Assembly: GCA_019914995.1 (NCBI GenBank) | Contig: CM034134.1 | Location: 3,428,145-3,492,144 of the forward strand | From: Acanthochlamys bracteata | Taxonomy: Eukaryota > Streptophyta > Magnoliopsida > Pandanales > Velloziaceae | Reading direction: 5' to 3' | Length of the DNA: 64,000 bases | Shown here: positions 10,833 through 22,800 of the stretch, one piece after another | Layout of the letters: each line of letters begins with the position of its first letter | How positions within the stretch are numbered: position 1 is the stretch's first letter | Notes under the pieces: model-generated | The model's database searches: none | Seen by the model: only the letters and a program-made list of their open reading frames with translations | What the model was told of the DNA's origin: nothing | Program-made: the position numbers and the translations under genes

Positions 10833-12999
10833 AGAAGTCTTTCCGTGCTTGCAGCAACTTGCTCCCACAGCAAGATGCTGTGGAAAGCTGACTATGTCTA
10901 AAGCATGACTATTTCAGCCTGTCTTCAGCTCCTGAGTGTTGGGCAGCCTTGATTTGGATAGTTGCGCATACTTGGTTGATTTGTGAAAAAAGGTGATCTT
11001 CATTGATGGAATAACGTATCTCAATTCTTTTTTCTCACCCGCAACAGACAATTTATCAGAAATTAGTGTTTTTGGAGCTATAATAATCATAGTACAAATG
11101 TAATTCCAGCTATCATAACACAGTATTTAGAACACAATATCAACCACAACGATATCAATTGCACCTTGCTTTATATCTCAGTTAAAGAACTTTAAGTCGA
11201 AATCATGATCTCGATGCCATTGTCTTGACCTCATTAAGTAGATTCGACCTAACGACGTCGACCTCAAAACTTGAATTCAAGACTCATCTGGTAGTTATCT
11301 TGAAATATAGTTCTAATCACGCCTTAATAGGAAATATAAATCTGACGAGTGAAAGTGAACTTGAAAGGAAAGAGGAAAAATGTAGCTAACTAATCGACCT
11401 CATACAATTTAAACGAACTACGAACTAAGTCATCTACCACTGCCCAACAAGTACGGCCTAGACTATAGCTTAGTTAACATCAGCGTTAAGACGACGACCA
11501 AACTTGGTGTAAGGTCTCGACATCATGAAGTGGAAGTTAGGCTAACATATCTGATGTCCACATGGAAGTTGTTACCTTCAAGTTGACTTTTGAGTGTGAC
11601 CTTAATGCCAAGTATCAACCTTACAAGTGAAACTCTTTTACCCAGTCCTATATGTCCTCAGAATAGAGGGACCGTGCACGGTGAAAATATTAATGAAGTT
11701 TAGATAAGTGAAGGCAATACCATTTATCATGAAGACCTTTATCCATCCATAGAGCGAGAGTACGATGAATCGAAAGTGCAGGTCGATTGCAGAGCTGTTA
11801 TGGTAAAATTCGTCTTCCAATCGAAAGTGCGGGGGAAGAGACCACGGCGAGAGTGAAATGCTTGTGAAAATTTGGTCGAATGCTTCGTCGACAGTAAGAG
11901 CAAAATGGGAACACTTTTGAAAGCAGGAGATAAATCATTCTAGGATTGCTACATGATTTTTGGAATAGTGGTCGCATAGTTTCAAAAAATTTGGAAACAT
12001 TGACGGCAGAATTTTAAATTTAAAGAATTTAGAAAGTTTGCAGCGGTTTGCAATGCGTTGAATTAGAATCGATCACAATGCAACAATTATGGCCTATTTA
12101 ACGACTATTCGGAGTTGAAGGTGTTGTCGACGGATCTCTTCTGTCTAGTGCGGTCACACAAGGTCACACACATGGACTTGTCCGACAAGTGTTTAACTCA
12201 AATATTAACCGCAATGGGACAATTTACTACATAGTGAGATATGGACCACAAGGTCACACGACTTGGCGTATGATCGCACACATTTCGACCAGTGTTGTAC
12301 TGAGATATTGACCATAATGTATTAATTACAACCTACTTTATACCTTTGTTAATGATTGGTTAAAGTCTATATCGTGTTCTACACTCAAATCACATGGTCT
12401 CGAACAAGTAACTCTACTACGATCTAATGCCCCTGCCTAATGTTGATAGTTAGGACGACTCTTCTTATCTCTGCCCATGGTTTGGCAGTATCATCGCTAG
12501 GCGGATAGCATCCTTCGGGTATATCAAAAGGCTATTTGTTCTAGAGCATGTATCGAATCTTTTTCTTCCGTCGTTTCTAGTTATGTTCTGTAATCATATT
12601 GCAGGTAATGCTGCAAAATTACTTCAACGTTAAAATTTTAATAACGCTACAAAGGCACTTAACATCAACAAATTTTGTATTGCTTCAAATCCTACAACCA
12701 CGTAAGCTTACGAATTTACTGCAAACATTGAGTCGGTGACCAAACACTCGCCATCGGACGCTCTAGGCTTAGATAATTCTTTCCACAACGAGTACACAGC
12801 CCAATCCACATGCTACGACGTAAGACAAATAGAATATATAAATAGGGTAAACAGTTTTTGAAGTTTGAATGCGTGGACCTTTTGACAATCGGAACATTAC
12901 CTCACTCCCTATCCACATCTCATGGGTTGGAAAGCGAGTGAAGAACCGCAATTGTGAGAAACAGTTACTTGAATTTTATTTTCATTGTTCTTGATCTAA
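10833..12999. other. Unclassified decayed repeat DNA
   Basis: No open frame here looks like a known protein. A perfect small hairpin (CCACAGCA-AGA-TGCTGTGG) lies at 10865-10883. Two diverged stretches, 11120-11210 and 12290-12370, share an ATATCAA-CACAAC-CTTTATA layout. A GGTCACACA...TCAAATATTAACC block at about 12166 is repeated, diverged, near 12251. I take this for old LTR or intergenic repeat sequence. Confidence 0.4.
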
Positions 13000-13830
13000 T
13001 GATTGCACCACTGTTGGAAACGGGCGACATCTTTTTCCGAAGGCAACGCATCCGGATGATATGGCTGCACAGTCATAGGCTCCTTCTTCGCCCTCTTGCA
13101 TAATGGGTCTGTGTATGGACTTCTCAAGACAGCAGCCCTTTTCCTTATTCTCTACTCACCGTCAGGGGTTCTCTGCCTACGATATCTCCCTCACTTCTTT
13201 CTCCTTGAGGGCCTTCACTTTCTTCTGAAACTTCCATTTCTACGTTGTCTACGTGTGGAGAACCCTCTGTTGGCTCTCATGAGGAGAATCCTCCGTTGTT
13301 TCTTGAATAGGTGGATGTTGAAGACTCGTGCTTCTTTCACCATCCATTGTATATATGTGCGGAGAACCCTCCCCTGTATCTTCCAGAGGGGCTTCCTGTT
13401 CTACCATATGACAGGTTCTTGTAAGCCCTCACTTCTTCCTCTCTCATGCTCAGAAGCACAATTGCCACCCTCTTGCGCTCCGTCTTATTCTGTCGTCCTT
13501 CTATCTGCATCCCTACGGAGGAGCTGTTCCATAGCCAATCTCAGCTCCTTCATCTTCGCCAAAATACCCGTGACCTTGGCCTCGATTCTTGCCTTCAATT
13601 CCTCCTTCATTTCTACAACCATGGCCTTTGTTGCCTTTCGCTCCTCATTGCGTGCCTCGACAGTCGTGGTTCCTTATTTCAATGTGCTACTTGAGGGCAT
13701 GGATGTGGCAGTACAAGAGCTTCTCGATTGTCCTCAGAAGTTGGCAAACGAAGAACTGAAGTATCGAGCCTTAGTGGCTCTATCAAAGGATTTGCATCGT
13801 TGTTATCAACTCTAATGTCCTATGAGCCTT
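13000..13830 (-). pseudogene. Minus-strand coiled-coil-like coding remnant, probably transposon-borne
   Basis: On the minus strand about 13640-13470 is a charged helical stretch (KATKAMVVEMKEELKARIEA..., then MKELRLAMEQLLRRDADRR) likely to form a coiled coil. After stops and frame changes it runs to PYHPDALPSEKDVARFQQW near 13060-13000. Such coiled-coil plus linker segments follow DUF1985 in Ulp1-type transposon proteins, which is why I connect it with 9441-10832, but the order is not that of one gene, so a second copy is likely. The 239-codon open frame on the opposite strand (13096-13815) is low-complexity and I consider it a shadow. Confidence 0.35.
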
Positions 13831-13874
13831 CAAGCGCGATTATTAAGGCTTATAAGCTATCGTTTTGTATGGAG

Positions 13875-14201
13875 TTAAACACGAAATAGTAGTATGTTTA
13901 AAATTTTATGCTGATAAACACTTGCCTTCTCGAGACTAGCAAATAAATCTCCGACACTTCCAAAAGTAGCTTTCTTTCCAGTGATGGACCATTTCATGAA
14001 ACGTATGCTAACAGTATTGCTTACTGCAAACGCATACGGCAGGCCCTCAGTAGTGTAGGATGTTGTTTGTGATGGACCATTTCTCCAATGCCTTCTATAA
14101 AGAATCAGTTGTGAGCGCGAAACGTATAGTTCCCCAGAGAAAGCTGCAAAAAGTAGATAAATCATTAACCAACTGCAGCAACCCCAAGTCGAGCTAGACA
14201 T
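13875..14201 (-). pseudogene. 108-codon minus-strand open frame, possible DUF1985 fragment
   Basis: It is an open frame starting MSSSTWGCC and containing YTTEGLPYAFAV, which is like the YxLxGFPYAFQVW segment in the second half of DUF1985 domains. A hydrophobic N-terminal stretch (WLMIYLLFAAF) could be read as a signal or membrane segment but is more likely chance. No promoter or splice context is evident. Unrecognised is a fair alternative. Confidence 0.3.
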
Positions 14202-14676
14202 GCTTCGACCTACTCAAAATCCCGATCTCGGAAAAATAGAACAAGCTCATCCTTAGGAAATCGTCAGGTGCACAATCATGGCCCAGTTCTTTATAGTTAT
14301 TCTATAGCAGTTTTCTAGTCAACGCGCCATCCTTTACATTTGGGAAGAATTGCTCAAGAGTGGCTCCCTTCGTTTTCTTGTTGTGTTTCGGTTCTGTAAT
14401 AGCTTAACTTGTTGTGGGCTAAACTAAGTCATACTTGCAGATAAAGGCCCTAACACGTAATGTTTTTCTTTCTCTTTTTATTTTCTTCTCCTTATCTTCT
14501 TTCCTCTTCTTCCACCCGACAACCACCCTCTCGGTCTCCTCATCGGCGTCCAATCAGCCCCGTCCGACGGCGATTTCTCTTCTTTTTCACTCCGGCGTGC
14601 ATCTCCTCACCCTTTTCTTCGTCTTCCTATCTTAATTTTGTCAGATTTAGCTTGATTATCACTGAGCCAAAAACCC

Positions 14677-14924
14677 TAATCTTCGCCGGAGTTGTTCGTC
14701 GGTAATTGGATTGGACCGAGCTGCTAAAAACTATCTCCTCATCTCACTGAAGGTTTTTCCTCCATTAATTGAGCCCAATTCCCGTCCAAGATGAAAGAAA
14801 CGTAGTTTCATCGAATAGCCGTGAAATTGAATGATTCCGGCCACCGACGTCACTTTCTGACTTTGCCGCCTTCTCTGTTGAAGTCTGCTAGTGATGATGG
14901 TTCTTTTTGAAGCTTAATTTCTGT
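14677..14924 (+). repeat. Left arm of a ~245-bp inverted repeat
   Basis: It pairs with the reverse complement of 15986-16227. Shared blocks include CGCCGGAGTTGTTCGTCGG, AACTATCTCCTCATCTCAC, CCTCCATTAATTGAGCCCAA and GAAGTCTGCTAGTGATGATG. By eye the arms are around 85-90% identical, with a few small gaps. The loop is about 1.06 kb. Confidence 0.9.
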
Positions 14925-15985
14925 AAATTATCACATATGCAGACAATATGTGATAGTCACTCTCACATATCTAAACTTATCATGCATCATTATTACAACA
15001 ATTGCCATTCTTGACGAGCATGCTTTACAAGTGAAAAATGCATTCAATGCAGAACAACATATGGCATACGTAATGGTGCATGCAATTTAATTCTATCACG
15101 TGTCTGTAAAATCATTCGAGTCACATTAAACTAGTTAAGCATGCTAAGCCATTCACAGTGATATACTTGTGTTAGGATTATTATGCACATATGCCAATCC
15201 AAGCATTCTAGATTCAAGGCTTCTAGTAGCTTAGCATAAGTCATAACTTGATACAAAGTTAAAATATCTATACTTTAGCCACTTTAATAGCATAATACTA
15301 ATGTCAAGTTTACATGCTATCCAAAATATAGAAGACATTCTATAGTTCTCCTGAACTTGCATATCACAAATTTTAGACTATAACATGCCAAAATGAAAAT
15401 CTTATTAACCACAAAATCTAATCAATTCCTAACATGTTATCTTAATTACTATCACTGTCCTGATCTTATGCAAGCATGCATACACCGATATGAGGATCGA
15501 ATGTCATATGCATTGAAATTGACTAAGTCATGCCGGAGGTTTCAAATCAGATGTTACTTGCATTGAAAATCTAATGGTAAAGCTAAAGAGAAAAGACACA
15601 AGTAACCCTCACCTGAGGTCCACGCAATCATCTAAATCCAGAAGCTATCACCAAGCAGCAACATTAGGTTTAACTCTGCTCTCAACCCTAACGCATAATT
15701 AATTAAGATTTAACACATGCTCAAAATAAACGGAAACCAACCAATAAGCCTTAACTATTTAACAATTGCTAAAGCTAGCAGACTAAAAAGCTTACCAAAT
15801 CAAAGGCAACCCGAATCTAATCGACGTCGCATCGCAATGACAAACTTAATCGGTTCTCGATCAACGGACTACCTAAGATAGAGTGGGTTAATCCTAATCC
15901 AATAACAAGTTCAAGAGTTCAAAATGAGCACAAAAGAACATACGCTTACCGCGAGATCTAAGGTTTCGGCGAACTCCGGCCAGGG

Positions 15986-16227
15986 ACAGAAATCAAGCTT
16001 TAAAAGGAACCATCATCACTAGCAGACTTCAACAGAGAAGATGGCAATGTTAGAAAGTGACATTGACAGTCGGAATCATTCAATTTCACAGGTGTCCGAT
16101 GAAACTCTTCCATCTCGAACAGAATTGGGCTCAATTAATGGAGGAAAAACCTTCGGTGAGATGAGGAGATAGTTTTTAGCAGCTCGGTGCAATCCAATTA
16201 CCGACGAACAACTCCGGCGAAGGTTAG
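15986..16227 (-). repeat. Right arm of the ~245-bp inverted repeat
   Basis: Reverse-complement partner of 14677-14924. Read on the minus strand it continues past the repeat into CGGAGTTCGCCGAAACC and then CGCG|GTAAGC (near 15950), an exon-end-like splice donor context, so this arm may be the original and the left arm the copy. A read-through transcript would fold into a long hairpin. Confidence 0.88.
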
Positions 16228-17221
16228 TACAGCTCGTGACATTATAAAATGTTGAATAATCCAAGCCAATAACAAACAACTCGCTTAATACCGAAACAGA
16301 GAAATAATCTTAACAATATCATACATCTCAATAAGAATAAAGCGCTAGCTTAATATTTGTCAATTTTTAAATGATAAAATTCATAATGATGAATAACCCT
16401 CACAACCGGCTAGCAAAAAGCTGTTCTTACCATGATGGAAGCTTATCATATTAAGAGAACAATAACGACGACTACAACAACGAAACAATTAAGCGCCTTT
16501 CATCGCAGCAAATAAAGTTTAGAGTATTGATCTTACTTGAAACGATCACAATCAAATTTTAGTCTTTAGGGTAAGGAGAATAAGTAAATTCACTATTCCT
16601 TACTCCACCGAGGCAACTCGACAAATCCTAGTACATAAGCGAATATAATTAACGCCCGTGGAAAAAGTATTGTGATTGTATCTTCTGACGATTGACGATG
16701 CACATCTTGGCAAGCTCCAAAGCAACAGCGGCAGGTATACCAATATATCATGACAAAGCACACCTTCTTTAAAGATTTTATGATCGTCCTTGTGTGAGTT
16801 GTCTATACCCTCAACCATAGTCATTATGTAAACACCTTTTTTTTTCATAAAGTGCGCAAAGCCTCACGAACGGCACAGCACTTCATAATTGTGTTAAGAG
16901 CACAATTTTGGATAGAAATCCAACAATCTCATGTTTGACTGTAGATAGCAGTATCAAGGGAAGATCATCGACACATTCGTCTTGCTCATTAATTAAAGAA
17001 TTAACTCACAGAAAACTCTTTTTTCAATAATTATAAGAGAGTGTGAGACCTTAAAAGAGTCTCTTCATAAAATCATAACTCTGAATATGAAACTCACTGT
17101 CGCCCGCTCTTATTTACAAAATCCTGAACTTAACAAGAATGCTAACTTTAACGCGCAAAAAAAAACAATCGAATGCAAATGCAATGATCTTATGGCTCTG
17201 TAACATCTTAAGACTAACCAT

Positions 17222-17236
17222 GCTTTGATACCACTT
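17222..17236 (-). other. Primer-binding site, LARD-like copy 1
   Basis: Plus strand GCTTTGATACCACTT is, on the minus strand, AAGTGGTATCAAAGC, one base from the usual TGGTATCAGAGC complementary to initiator tRNA-Met. It lies directly inside the LTR boundary at 17237. Confidence 0.7.
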
Positions 17237-17761
17237 TGTCAAGATCCAACCTAGGCCATGACCGGCACTATGCTAAACCAAGCCTAAGTAGAAGCCAAGT
17301 TCGGCCCAGTCCAGTAAGCCTAATACAGAATCTACTCAAAACATCACAATCTAAAGTTTATAGAAAATTTTGACAAAATTTTTCTTGAAAATCCAAGGAG
17401 AGGAACCTAACAATTAAATCGCAACAATACTATCACAAATCCGTATCAACAACATGAAGAAATAAAACACAAGAAAGACTTAACAACTTATACAACCGCT
17501 ACCTTCGGTAATACATCTCAACAAAAGAAGAAAACATATAAATAGTACAATCTCTCGAGTGTTACAGAGCCAACTAAGTAATAATATGAACGTTTAAACA
17601 TACCATCATTACAGCATTATATACCACACAATACATCAAACTGTAATCCACTAACATTGCATGACCCTTATTACACAAACTCAAATCTAGGTACTATCAG
17701 ATCATAATTAGGTCCAACGAATGCAGTCAAGATGAAAGCAAGACTTATACAATAGAGAAGC
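17237..17761 (-). repeat. LTR of LARD-like copy 1 (5' LTR in minus orientation), truncated
   Basis: It begins TGTCAAGATCCAACC beside the primer-binding site. Its first 80 bp resemble the LTR at 42895 (TGTCACATTCCAATC, then GGCACT and AAACCAA-like blocks). The far end is not marked by CA plus a repeat, because SIRE-type LTR sequence takes over near 17762. No matching second LTR was found lower down. Confidence 0.55.
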
Positions 17762-19515
17762 GGTTACGCAAGTGAAATCCACTACAATTGAGCCAATGTA
17801 CAATCAACAGAGACTTGATGTTTCACAAAACACCTTCGCCCCAACCGAGTCTCCTTGCAAGGACAACTCCAACAAGCTTTCTTGACTTCGTGAACTCCCT
17901 CTGCCTACAAAAATGCATGCCTTCACAAAGGCCTAGCACAAACCCGCTAATCTACACTTCGGATAGCAAATCGAGTACTCGCAAGTTCACCCAACAACCT
18001 TTCTCAAGGTTACAATATCACGGGTTCTATCCGAAGTGATATTCCTGACAATGATGTCTAATCAACAACAAGAAAGCTCAAGGAATATCACACAAGAGAA
18101 ATAAGAAAAAATATGGCTAAAAGTAAGTACTCGGTTTGATGGTATTCTTCTTGAATGAGCCGCAAGATGATGGCTCCATTTAGTGCATTGAAGTGTATTT
18201 GCTTGCTATCTTCTTCGCTGGAAATATATAGCAAACTGTCCTCCTTGATCTCAGGATGAAGGCTGCTTGAATTGATCTAGGTTTGCAACTGTTAGAAGCA
18301 ATGCAAGGTCAACATCTAGCTCCAACGGCTAGTTGATGTGTTACTTCCATTGTATCTTCTTCTTTGAAATTTTCTTTGATTTATTTCCTTAGCTGGCTGT
18401 TGCATTCTGATGTGGATCTCTTATGCTATGCCTCAGGAACGCGTCTTCAAAATCTCAAGTGAATCGGACGTCATATGATGCCTCAAAACAATCCAACGTT
18501 CCAAGTGCTTCCTAGGGTTTCTGTTGCCAAGTCATCCGAACTTTGTGGCAGATTCTTTCTCATAAACAGTATGATTTAATTCCATTAAATTAATCTTCAG
18601 GGTCTCCTCATCAATTTGCGTATAAAGATCATATTGAAATTCAAATGGATGGCCAAGATATGAGTGTTTGAATTAGATCGTGTGGGAGTTGTATGCATGT
18701 TGTATTATTTCCATCTTTCTAGGTTTTCATGATATCTTCCAATATCCTCTGCATAAAAGCTGGAAACAAATGTTCTGAATATATTATTTGTTGATTTAGC
18801 CTCTTCTGAAATCAGGTGCAACTAATTTGCACGAGTAGGGAACCAAAAATAACTCGGGTGCACTCATTACTAGTATGGTTCTTCTGTCTAGTCTGAAATG
18901 CATTTTGTCCAATCACTTCGTTCGTTGATGATTTTGCCTCATTTTTTACTGTAGATAAATCTTTGAGTCTGCTTCCAGTAGTAAAACTCGGATCTCAAAA
19001 TGTGACTCGAGCTAAGAGAATCGAATTTGCACGTTGTAGTCTAGATTGGGTTCACTCGGGTTCATCCAGAAATGGTAGGTGCAAAACAGTGAGCTTCTTC
19101 GATTTTTCTAGGATATGTTTCTTCACGGAATGACCTGATTTTTGGACTGTTGAAACTTCAAGATATCTTATATCTATAGGAGAAATCATATCTCCAAAAT
19201 CTTGTCTGAGCTGAGAGATAACATTTGCCGTTTGATATGTTGAGGTGGCGTTCAGTTGATCTAGTGATGTTGGGCAGTGTGACCAGCGAACTTCACAGAA
19301 TTTTCCTGTGTTGGGTACCTGATGAAATTTTATCCTCTTGGTCTCCATTTACTCTCTGTCAAGCCATCTTTCAAATACAATTATGAAATCTCTATTTGGT
19401 GCTGTCAGCAGAAAGATATGGACATCCAAAGTTGGCATGTTAGCAAAGTCTCAATTCTTCGCCAATTTCAGCATGATGCTTTGTCTAGGTCCCATCGGCT
19501 ATTCAAATCCAATTT
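17762..19515 (-). repeat. 3' LTR of SIRE-like copia B1, truncated at both ends
   Basis: 17762-17810 matches 23068-23118 and 19128-19513 matches 23119-23506 of the other LTR (for example CTGATTTTTGGACTGTTGAAACTTC and CCAGCGAACTTCACAGAATTTTCC). The 1.3 kb in between is present here and deleted there. The last ~190 bp of the LTR are missing at 17762. The first ~60 bp are missing at 19515, where the sequence passes without a boundary into reverse transcriptase. The intact LTR would be close to 2 kb, long for copia. Confidence 0.8.
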
Positions 19516-20250
19516 CAGAAAGATATGCACGAGGATTCTCAAGAGAGTTCTCCCATTACGCTCATTTCAAACACACCCAGCATAAACTTAGTAAATCACT
19601 TGTACAAGAATTCATTAATAGCACCGAAAATATCATCTACATACACTTTGTACTACTAGTATATCATTTTTATCATGTTTAATAAAAAGGGTAGAGTCAA
19701 TTTTACCACGATATAAACCATTCTCGATAAAAAATGCGCTAAGTCTTCCATACCATGCACGTGATGCTTGTTTGAGTCCGTAGAGAGCTTTTGATAACTT
19801 GTAGACATGATCCAGGTGCTTGGATTTTTAAAAGTCAATTTTTGATAACAAAGACTTCTTCTTGATATAGCCATTGAGAAACGTGCTTTTTATATCCATG
19901 TGAAACAACTTGAAATTCATTTGACAAGCAAATGCAAGTAGCAAGCGATTAGCTTCCAAACGAACAATGGGAGCATAAGTTTGATCAAAATCAATACCTT
20001 CCTCCTGAGAATAACCTTTAGCAATTAATCTATTCTAACAATATTATTGTTTTCTTCCATCTTGTTGTGAAACACCCACTTGGTACCTATAATAGATTTA
20101 TCACAAGGTCTAGGAAAAAGGTTCCAAACACAATCCCTTTCAAATTGGTTAAGCTCTTCTTGAATAGCCATAATCAAACAATTTTCAATTAGAGTATCAT
20201 GAACACTCGAAGGTTCAATTTTAGAAACAAAAGGCGGAATGTTCATAAAA
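19516..20250 (-). pseudogene. Reverse transcriptase remnant of SIRE-like copia B1
   Basis: Minus-strand reading gives the copia reverse transcriptase in order: AIQEELNQFERDCVWNL, IGTKWVFHNKMEE, AKGYSQEEGIDFDQTYAPI, LYGLKQASRAWY and, one frame over near 19640, VYVDDI, the catalytic YVDD box. Just after the thumb begins (near 19516) the sequence fuses to the LTR, so all of RNase H and the 3' UTR are gone. There are frame changes around 20030 and 19660. Confidence 0.88.
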
Positions 20251-20450
20251 GTTACTTCTCAATTGTGATCTTATTCTTACCCCTTGAGAGTGACTAGAGC
20301 GGTATCTGAATTATTGTAGTTGAACGAAAATTCTCTTATGTTTGTTGTTCAATCTATTGTCTAGAGACTGCATCCTCACTATTTGGTGACTGTTCAGAAT
20401 TTACTCTTTTTCTGCAATTTTGTCATTCTCATAATCACTACCTACATCAA

Positions 20451-21270
20451 CATTTTCAACCTTTCTCGGTAGAGGATTAGTCTCATCAAGCATAACATGA
20501 ACGGATTCCTCCACACATAAAGTTCCCTTGTTCAAAACTCTAAATGCTCAGGAAGAGTTTGAGTAGCCAAGAAATATACCTTCGTCGCTTTTAGAATCAA
20601 ACTTACCGATGTTCTCCTTGCCGTTGATCAAGATAAAGCATTTACAACCAAAAGACCTCAAGTAAGCAATATTAGATTTCTTATTCTTAAGCAATTCATA
20701 AGGAGTCCTTTTAAGCAAGGGTGTTATAAAAGCACGATTAATAATGTGACAAGCGGTATTCATGGCTTCGGCCCAAAAAATGCTTTGGCAAATTTTGATC
20801 ACACAACATAGTTCTTACCAAATCAACTAGCACTCTACTCTTCCTTTCAACGACACTATTTTGTTGAGGATTTCTAGGTGCCGAGAAGTTATGGTTCAAA
20901 CCATTTGCATTACAATATTCTTCAAAACTTTGGTTTTGAAACTCTTTACCATGGTTATTCCTAATAGCAATAATGTATAAAGCAAGTTCATTATGAATTT
21001 TATTTGAGAAAGAAGAGAATACCTTTAGTACTTCATTATTGAAGGCAAAGAAGAATAGCCAACAATACCTTGAGTAGTCATCAACAATGACAAGGAAGTA
21101 GTATTTCCCTCCATAGCTTGTTCTTTGAGCAGGTTCGAAGAAGTCCATGTGAAGCAATTGAAGTGGCTTGCTGGTGGTTACATCTTGCTTTGATTTGAAG
21201 GAAGTCCTCACTTGTTTGCCTTTCATACATGCATCACAAAGTCCAGCCCTTCGGTAGGTCTGTTGGGTAA
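20451..21270 (-). pseudogene. Integrase remnant of SIRE-like copia B1
   Basis: A 162-codon open stretch (21226-20738) holds the integrase core: LLHMDFFEPAQ with the first catalytic Asp, YYFLVIVDDYSRYCWLFFFAF, then RNNHGKEFQNQSF where the second catalytic Asp of the usual SDxGxEF is Asn-His, and PQQNSVVERKSR with the catalytic Glu. After a frame change, 20802-20548 gives FWAEAMNTACHIINRA...YLRSFGCKCF...GIFLGYSNSS, the conserved end of copia integrase. It belongs between the Gag-pre-integrase at 21270-21700 and the reverse transcriptase at 19516-20250. Confidence 0.88.
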
Positions 21271-21720
21271 ATCCGAGACTAGTTGCTTTCGGGAGAGCTT
21301 TGCAACCATCTTGATATTGCAGTGATCGAGTCTTTTATGCCACAATTGACTAGTTTCTTGCTAGCTAGCTACAAGGCAATTGTTTTTCTTATGAAAATCT
21401 TCGATATAAATAAAATAAACATTACCTTCCCTTCGCCCTTGAATCATTTTCTTTCAGGATGAGTTCATCACCGAACAAGAGTTTTCTTTGAATGTCACAT
21501 ACAATCCAACATCACATAGATGAGTTATGCTCAAAAGATTATGCTTCAATCCTTGCACAAACAACAAATTATTGATGCATAAAGAAGATCATTTACCAAT
21601 TTTACCAATACACGTTACCAAACACTTGCTATCATCTCCAAACTTACTTTTCCTCCTTGGTATACCTCTAGATGACTGAAATTTGTAACATCTCTTGTCA
21701 TATGCTTTGAACAGCCGCTA
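21271..21720 (-). pseudogene. Protease end and Gag-pre-integrase of SIRE-like copia B1
   Basis: Frames on the minus strand read LLFVQGLKHNLLSI (near 21560), the end of the protease region, then LWHKRLDHCNIK (near 21340), the HxxxxxH pre-integrase zinc-binding part. The catalytic DSG stretch that should sit near 21700 is not recognisable. Multiple stops are present. Confidence 0.75.
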
Positions 21721-22800
21721 TTAAGTTGTCATTTAGTCCTTCTACTCCTCTCGGCTGCAAAGTATACCTCATTGTCCGAATAACCATTTGCCATGAAGCA
21801 TATGTTTGCAGTTTCGGATTCATTTTCGGATTCACTTGAAGAAGATGAGTCTTCATCACTCGAAGCAGCCATGACTTTCTTCTTATTATTATCCTTCCTC
21901 TTGCTTTCTTCAATAGAGGGGATTGGTGACGATAGTGTCCCGGTTTTCTTGCAATGATAACAATTTCTCTCTTGATCATTATCGGCTTTGTAGTCCTTTC
22001 TTGCCGGCTTGCCTTTCCACTTGTTCCTTCTTAGATAGCTCTTGAATTTCCTAGTCAACATAGCGATGTCATCTTGTCATCGGAAGAAGAAGGATTTACC
22101 TGCTATTCGGTTGTCTTCAAGGTTAAGGAATGAGGTGCTTCTTCAGATTTCCTTAAGGAAGCTCCCTTTCCATAAGTTTGGCAATGAGTTCGCTCAATGA
22201 CATGATAAGGAAGTCATGGTTCTCTTCGATGGTTTCCACCTTGGAGCTATATATAGGAAATACCGCATGCATGACCTTCCCTTTCAAGTCCACGTTCCTA
22301 AAACTCTTACCAAGATTTTTCAAAGGATTAAAAATATTAGTAAAACGAGTATACATTTGAGTGATAGATTCTCTCTTTTCCATTTTGAAGTTTTCATAGT
22401 CATGCATGAGAAGGTTGATGAAAGTCTCCTTCACTTGAGCGGTTCCTTCTTGTGGACCTCCAACTTGCACCAAAATCTCCTTAGATGTGCTACATGAGCA
22501 AACACGGTTAAATTCATTAGGATTTACAGCACAACAAAGTAAGTTCATAGCACAAGCATTAATAGAGATGATCTTCTTGTCATCGTCCGTAAATTTGGAA
22601 ATTTCTTGGGCACGGGAGCTCCATTTGCATCCATTCTTGTAGGCACAATTGGTCCATCCTTGATGGTTGTCCATAATGTTAAGTGTTCCGCTTGGATAAA
22701 GATAGTCATCTTGGTCTTCCAATAGCGACAGTTTAAGCCATAGTGGTGGTCGGTTTGACGATCTTCCTTTGGTTGCAACAATGTCCCTACTGAAGAGGGG
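21721..22800 (-). pseudogene. gag and zinc knuckle remnant of SIRE-like copia B1
   Basis: A 189-codon open stretch (22722-22153) is a copia gag of the UBN2 type: ...EFNRVCSCSTSKEILVQVG, the ESITQMYTRFTNIFNPLKNLGK block and ...MSLSELIAKLMEREL. About 22061-21729 continues with KSYLRRNKWKGK and a zinc knuckle whose first half (CYHC) is in one frame and second half (GHYRH) in the other, with the last Cys changed to Ser; a frameshift lies inside the knuckle. An acidic, Ser-rich DEDSSSSSESE stretch follows, also present in copy B2 at about 27909. Confidence 0.88.

Larger units (their letters stand above)
14430..17236 (-). mobile_element. Internal region of a non-coding LTR element (LARD-like), copy 1
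   Basis: At the high-coordinate side an initiator-tRNA-Met primer-binding site (minus strand, TGGTATCAAAGC) adjoins an LTR start at 17237. The roughly 2.8 kb below it holds no gag or pol motif in any frame. The part 16600-17236 resembles 42240-42894: CTCAACCATAGTCATT, CTTCACAAAATCATAA, AATGCTAA and ATACAAATGCAAT-type blocks occur in the same order just before the same kind of primer-binding site. I therefore treat both as one non-autonomous LTR family. The low end is not defined. The CT-rich stretch 14460-14640 looks like a plant 5' leader but carries no convincing coding sequence. Confidence 0.5.

Noticed and set aside
13096..13815. 239-codon plus-strand open frame
   Set aside because: Leu/Ser/Phe-rich, low-complexity, with no domain. 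The opposite strand shows a better helical coding remnant, so this is most likely a shadow frame.
14430..14640. Possible start of a host protein gene (MQIKALTRNVFLSLFIFFSLSSF...)
   Set aside because: Looks like a signal peptide only because the DNA is T/C-rich. No downstream domain, and it sits inside a non-coding LTR element.
17222..17240. tRNA-like sequence
   Set aside because: The short GGTATCA-type motif is a primer-binding site complementary to tRNA; no cloverleaf can be drawn around it.
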